Origin: an uncultured Micrococcales bacterium
GTDB lineage: Bacteria; Actinomycetota; Actinomycetes; Actinomycetales; Microbacteriaceae
Direction: 5' to 3'
DNA length: 8,889 nt
Assembly: GCA_903927775.1 (NCBI GenBank)
Contig: CAIYOE010000077.1
Location: forward strand, 1-8,889
Shown in pieces: positions 8,007 to 8,889 of the stretch (its first letter is position 1; the number at the start of each line of letters is the position of its first letter). A program made the position numbers and the translations under genes. The notes under the pieces were generated by a model that was not told the DNA's origin, searched no databases, and worked only from the letters and a program-made list of their open reading frames with translations.

Positions 8007-8889
8007 CTACCGTGGAGCAGCAGAGTCACTGCCCGAATCATCGGCATCGTTGCGTCGTCGGCTGGCAAGGTAATCTTCGAGCTCCGCCGCGATCTCGTCT
8101 GCCGTCGGCACCTGCTGTGCTGGTCGGCTCATCTGAGGTCGCCCCGGTTGCGGGTCGGCGGCTTGGTACCCCTGCTCCAAAGAAGCAACAACGCGGGACA
8201 AATCAGCATTTTCCTCGACCTGCTGGTTCAACTTTCTAAGGAAACGAGTTGACTCTTCTCTGAGCGGGTCTGTCCTGAATACCAAACCCGTAGCCCCGGA
8301 AATCTGCTGAAATGCTGCGATAGCGGCCTCGGGATATTCGCTGTCGCTCAGGTAATGCGGAACCAAAAGCACGAAACCGATCATCGGCATTCCTGTGGGA
8401 GTAAGCCGATACTCCAACACATGCAGGACGTTGCCGGGGACCGAGGTAGAAGGCTTCCACTCGCTAACTTTGTCGATTAATTCCTGACGATTGCCGCTGA
8501 CCGTGACCCCGACCGGCCGAGTGTGAGGAACCGGAAACGGAATCGAGTGCACCCAAGTGACACTGGAAACAGCGAAAAGTTCAAACAAGTCTTGCAAAGC
8601 ACTGATGAACGAATCCCACTTAAAGTCAGGTTCGTAACCGTGCAGAAGAAGGAAAGGGTTGCCGGCTTCATCGGTGACAAGGTAGATCCCTAGAACTGCT
8701 GGGTCGTAGCTAATGATGTGATCGCGTTCAAAGAACATCACGGGACGACGACTTCGGTAGTCGAGAAGCTCGTCGTTGACAAACTCCACCACCATCTTTG
8801 ATTCAAAGTTGGCAAAGACGTTATCCGCCACCTGGCTAATCGTTCCACCGGCGTCGGTGAAGCCCGAGAGCCCCGCTAGCAAAGGAAGC
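8007..8889 (-). CDS. PAC2-family protein (Rv2714-like), N-terminus outside window
   Basis: About 294 residues are visible. The frame stays open through the window edge (…PLLAGLSGFTDAGG), so the true start lies beyond base 8889; the TTG at 8882 is internal. Family landmarks are GFTDAGG near the beginning, ELLDYRSRRP, FLLLHGYEPDFKW, IPFPVPHTRPV and VPHYLSDSEYPEAA. These match the actinobacterial PAC2/DUF75 proteins of the Rv2714 kind, whose archaeal and eukaryotic relatives chaperone proteasome assembly; the bacterial role is unclear and may not involve a proteasome. The C-terminal ~60 residues are Gln/Pro-rich, then end in a charged ELEDYLASRRR helix and an acidic Ser/Asp tail, probably disordered. 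Cytoplasmic, with no membrane segment. It lies upstream of the MFS gene by four bases, implying an operon. Closeness to sigA fits the actinobacterial gene neighbourhood, where Rv2714 relatives are found near sigma and DtxR-type genes. Confidence 0.85.
   Translation of the reverse strand, partial: LPLLAGLSGFTDAGGTISQVADNVFANFESKMVVEFVNDELLDYRSRRPVMFFERDHIISYDPAVLGIYLVTDEAGNPFLLLHGYEPDFKWDSFISALQDLFELFAVSSVTWVHSIPFPVPHTRPVGVTVSGNRQELIDKVSEWKPSTSVPGNVLHVLEYRLTPTGMPMIGFVLLVPHYLSDSEYPEAAIAAFQQISGATGLVFRTDPLREESTRFLRKLNQQVEENADLSRVVASLEQGYQAADPQPGRPQMSRPAQQVPTADEIAAELEDYLASRRRNDADDSGSDSAAPR

Noticed and set aside
8003..8068. Upstream TTG/ATG starts of the MFS gene overlapping PAC2
   Set aside because: They would add 15-22 residues coded out of frame with the PAC2 tail, with no ribosome site; GTG 8002, just after the PAC2 stop, fits a normal short N-tail.
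7874..8239. 121-residue plus-strand open frame across the PAC2/MFS junction
   Set aside because: It is antisense to two clear genes, with an Arg/Pro/His-rich composition typical of a shadow frame.

Overview
The window looks like chromosomal core DNA from a moderate-GC actinobacterium. I infer a member of Microbacteriaceae, possibly of the small-genome aquatic type (Rhodoluna/Aquiluna-like), but taxonomy cannot be proved from the sequence. The evidence is an actinobacterial-type topoisomerase IV pair, a DUF7455 zinc-finger protein, a primary sigma factor with a long Ala/Lys/Glu-rich N-terminus, a MurT/GatD pair and an Rv2714-like PAC2 protein. Coding density is very high. No gene-free stretch exceeds about 145 bases, and I see no tRNA, rRNA, CRISPR array, insertion sequence or prophage remnant.

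Layout: (1) 1-695 (+) is the 3' end of a ParC/GyrA-like subunit. It converges, with a 4-base gap, on (2) parE (700-2781, -). (3) 2782-2925 is a divergent promoter region serving parE and (4) a small DUF7455 gene (2926-3141, +), whose stop overlaps that of gatD by 8 bases. (5) A minus-strand cluster sigA (5016-6632) > murT (3757-5016) > gatD (3134-3760) is joined by TAATG and GTGA stop/start overlaps. (6) 6633-6739 is the upstream region of sigA, with a perfect inverted repeat directly before the start codon. (7) A PAC2-family gene (running off the right edge) and an MFS transporter form another tightly packed minus-strand pair.

The most interesting item is the murT-gatD pair. In actinobacteria and firmicutes these proteins amidate the alpha-carboxyl of D-Glu in lipid II: GatD releases ammonia from glutamine with a nucleophilic cysteine, and MurT activates the carboxyl with ATP. 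Here GatD has Gly where that cysteine belongs and has lost other glutaminase signature residues. MurT contains no cysteine at all, so it lacks the usual four-Cys zinc ribbon, and it has an altered P-loop. Yet both reading frames are intact, translationally coupled, and locked behind sigA. My hypothesis is that the pair is no longer a glutamine-dependent amidase and instead joins an amine or amino acid to the D-Glu alpha-carboxyl. That is the position used for cross-bridges in B-type peptidoglycan, the type known from Microbacteriaceae. This is inference and needs testing.

Secondary observations are a ParE with two changes in the conserved ATP-binding D-x-G-x-G motif, stop-centred imperfect hairpins at both convergent gene junctions, a possibly leaderless parE transcript, and 27-base tandem repeats in the sigA N-terminal coding region.
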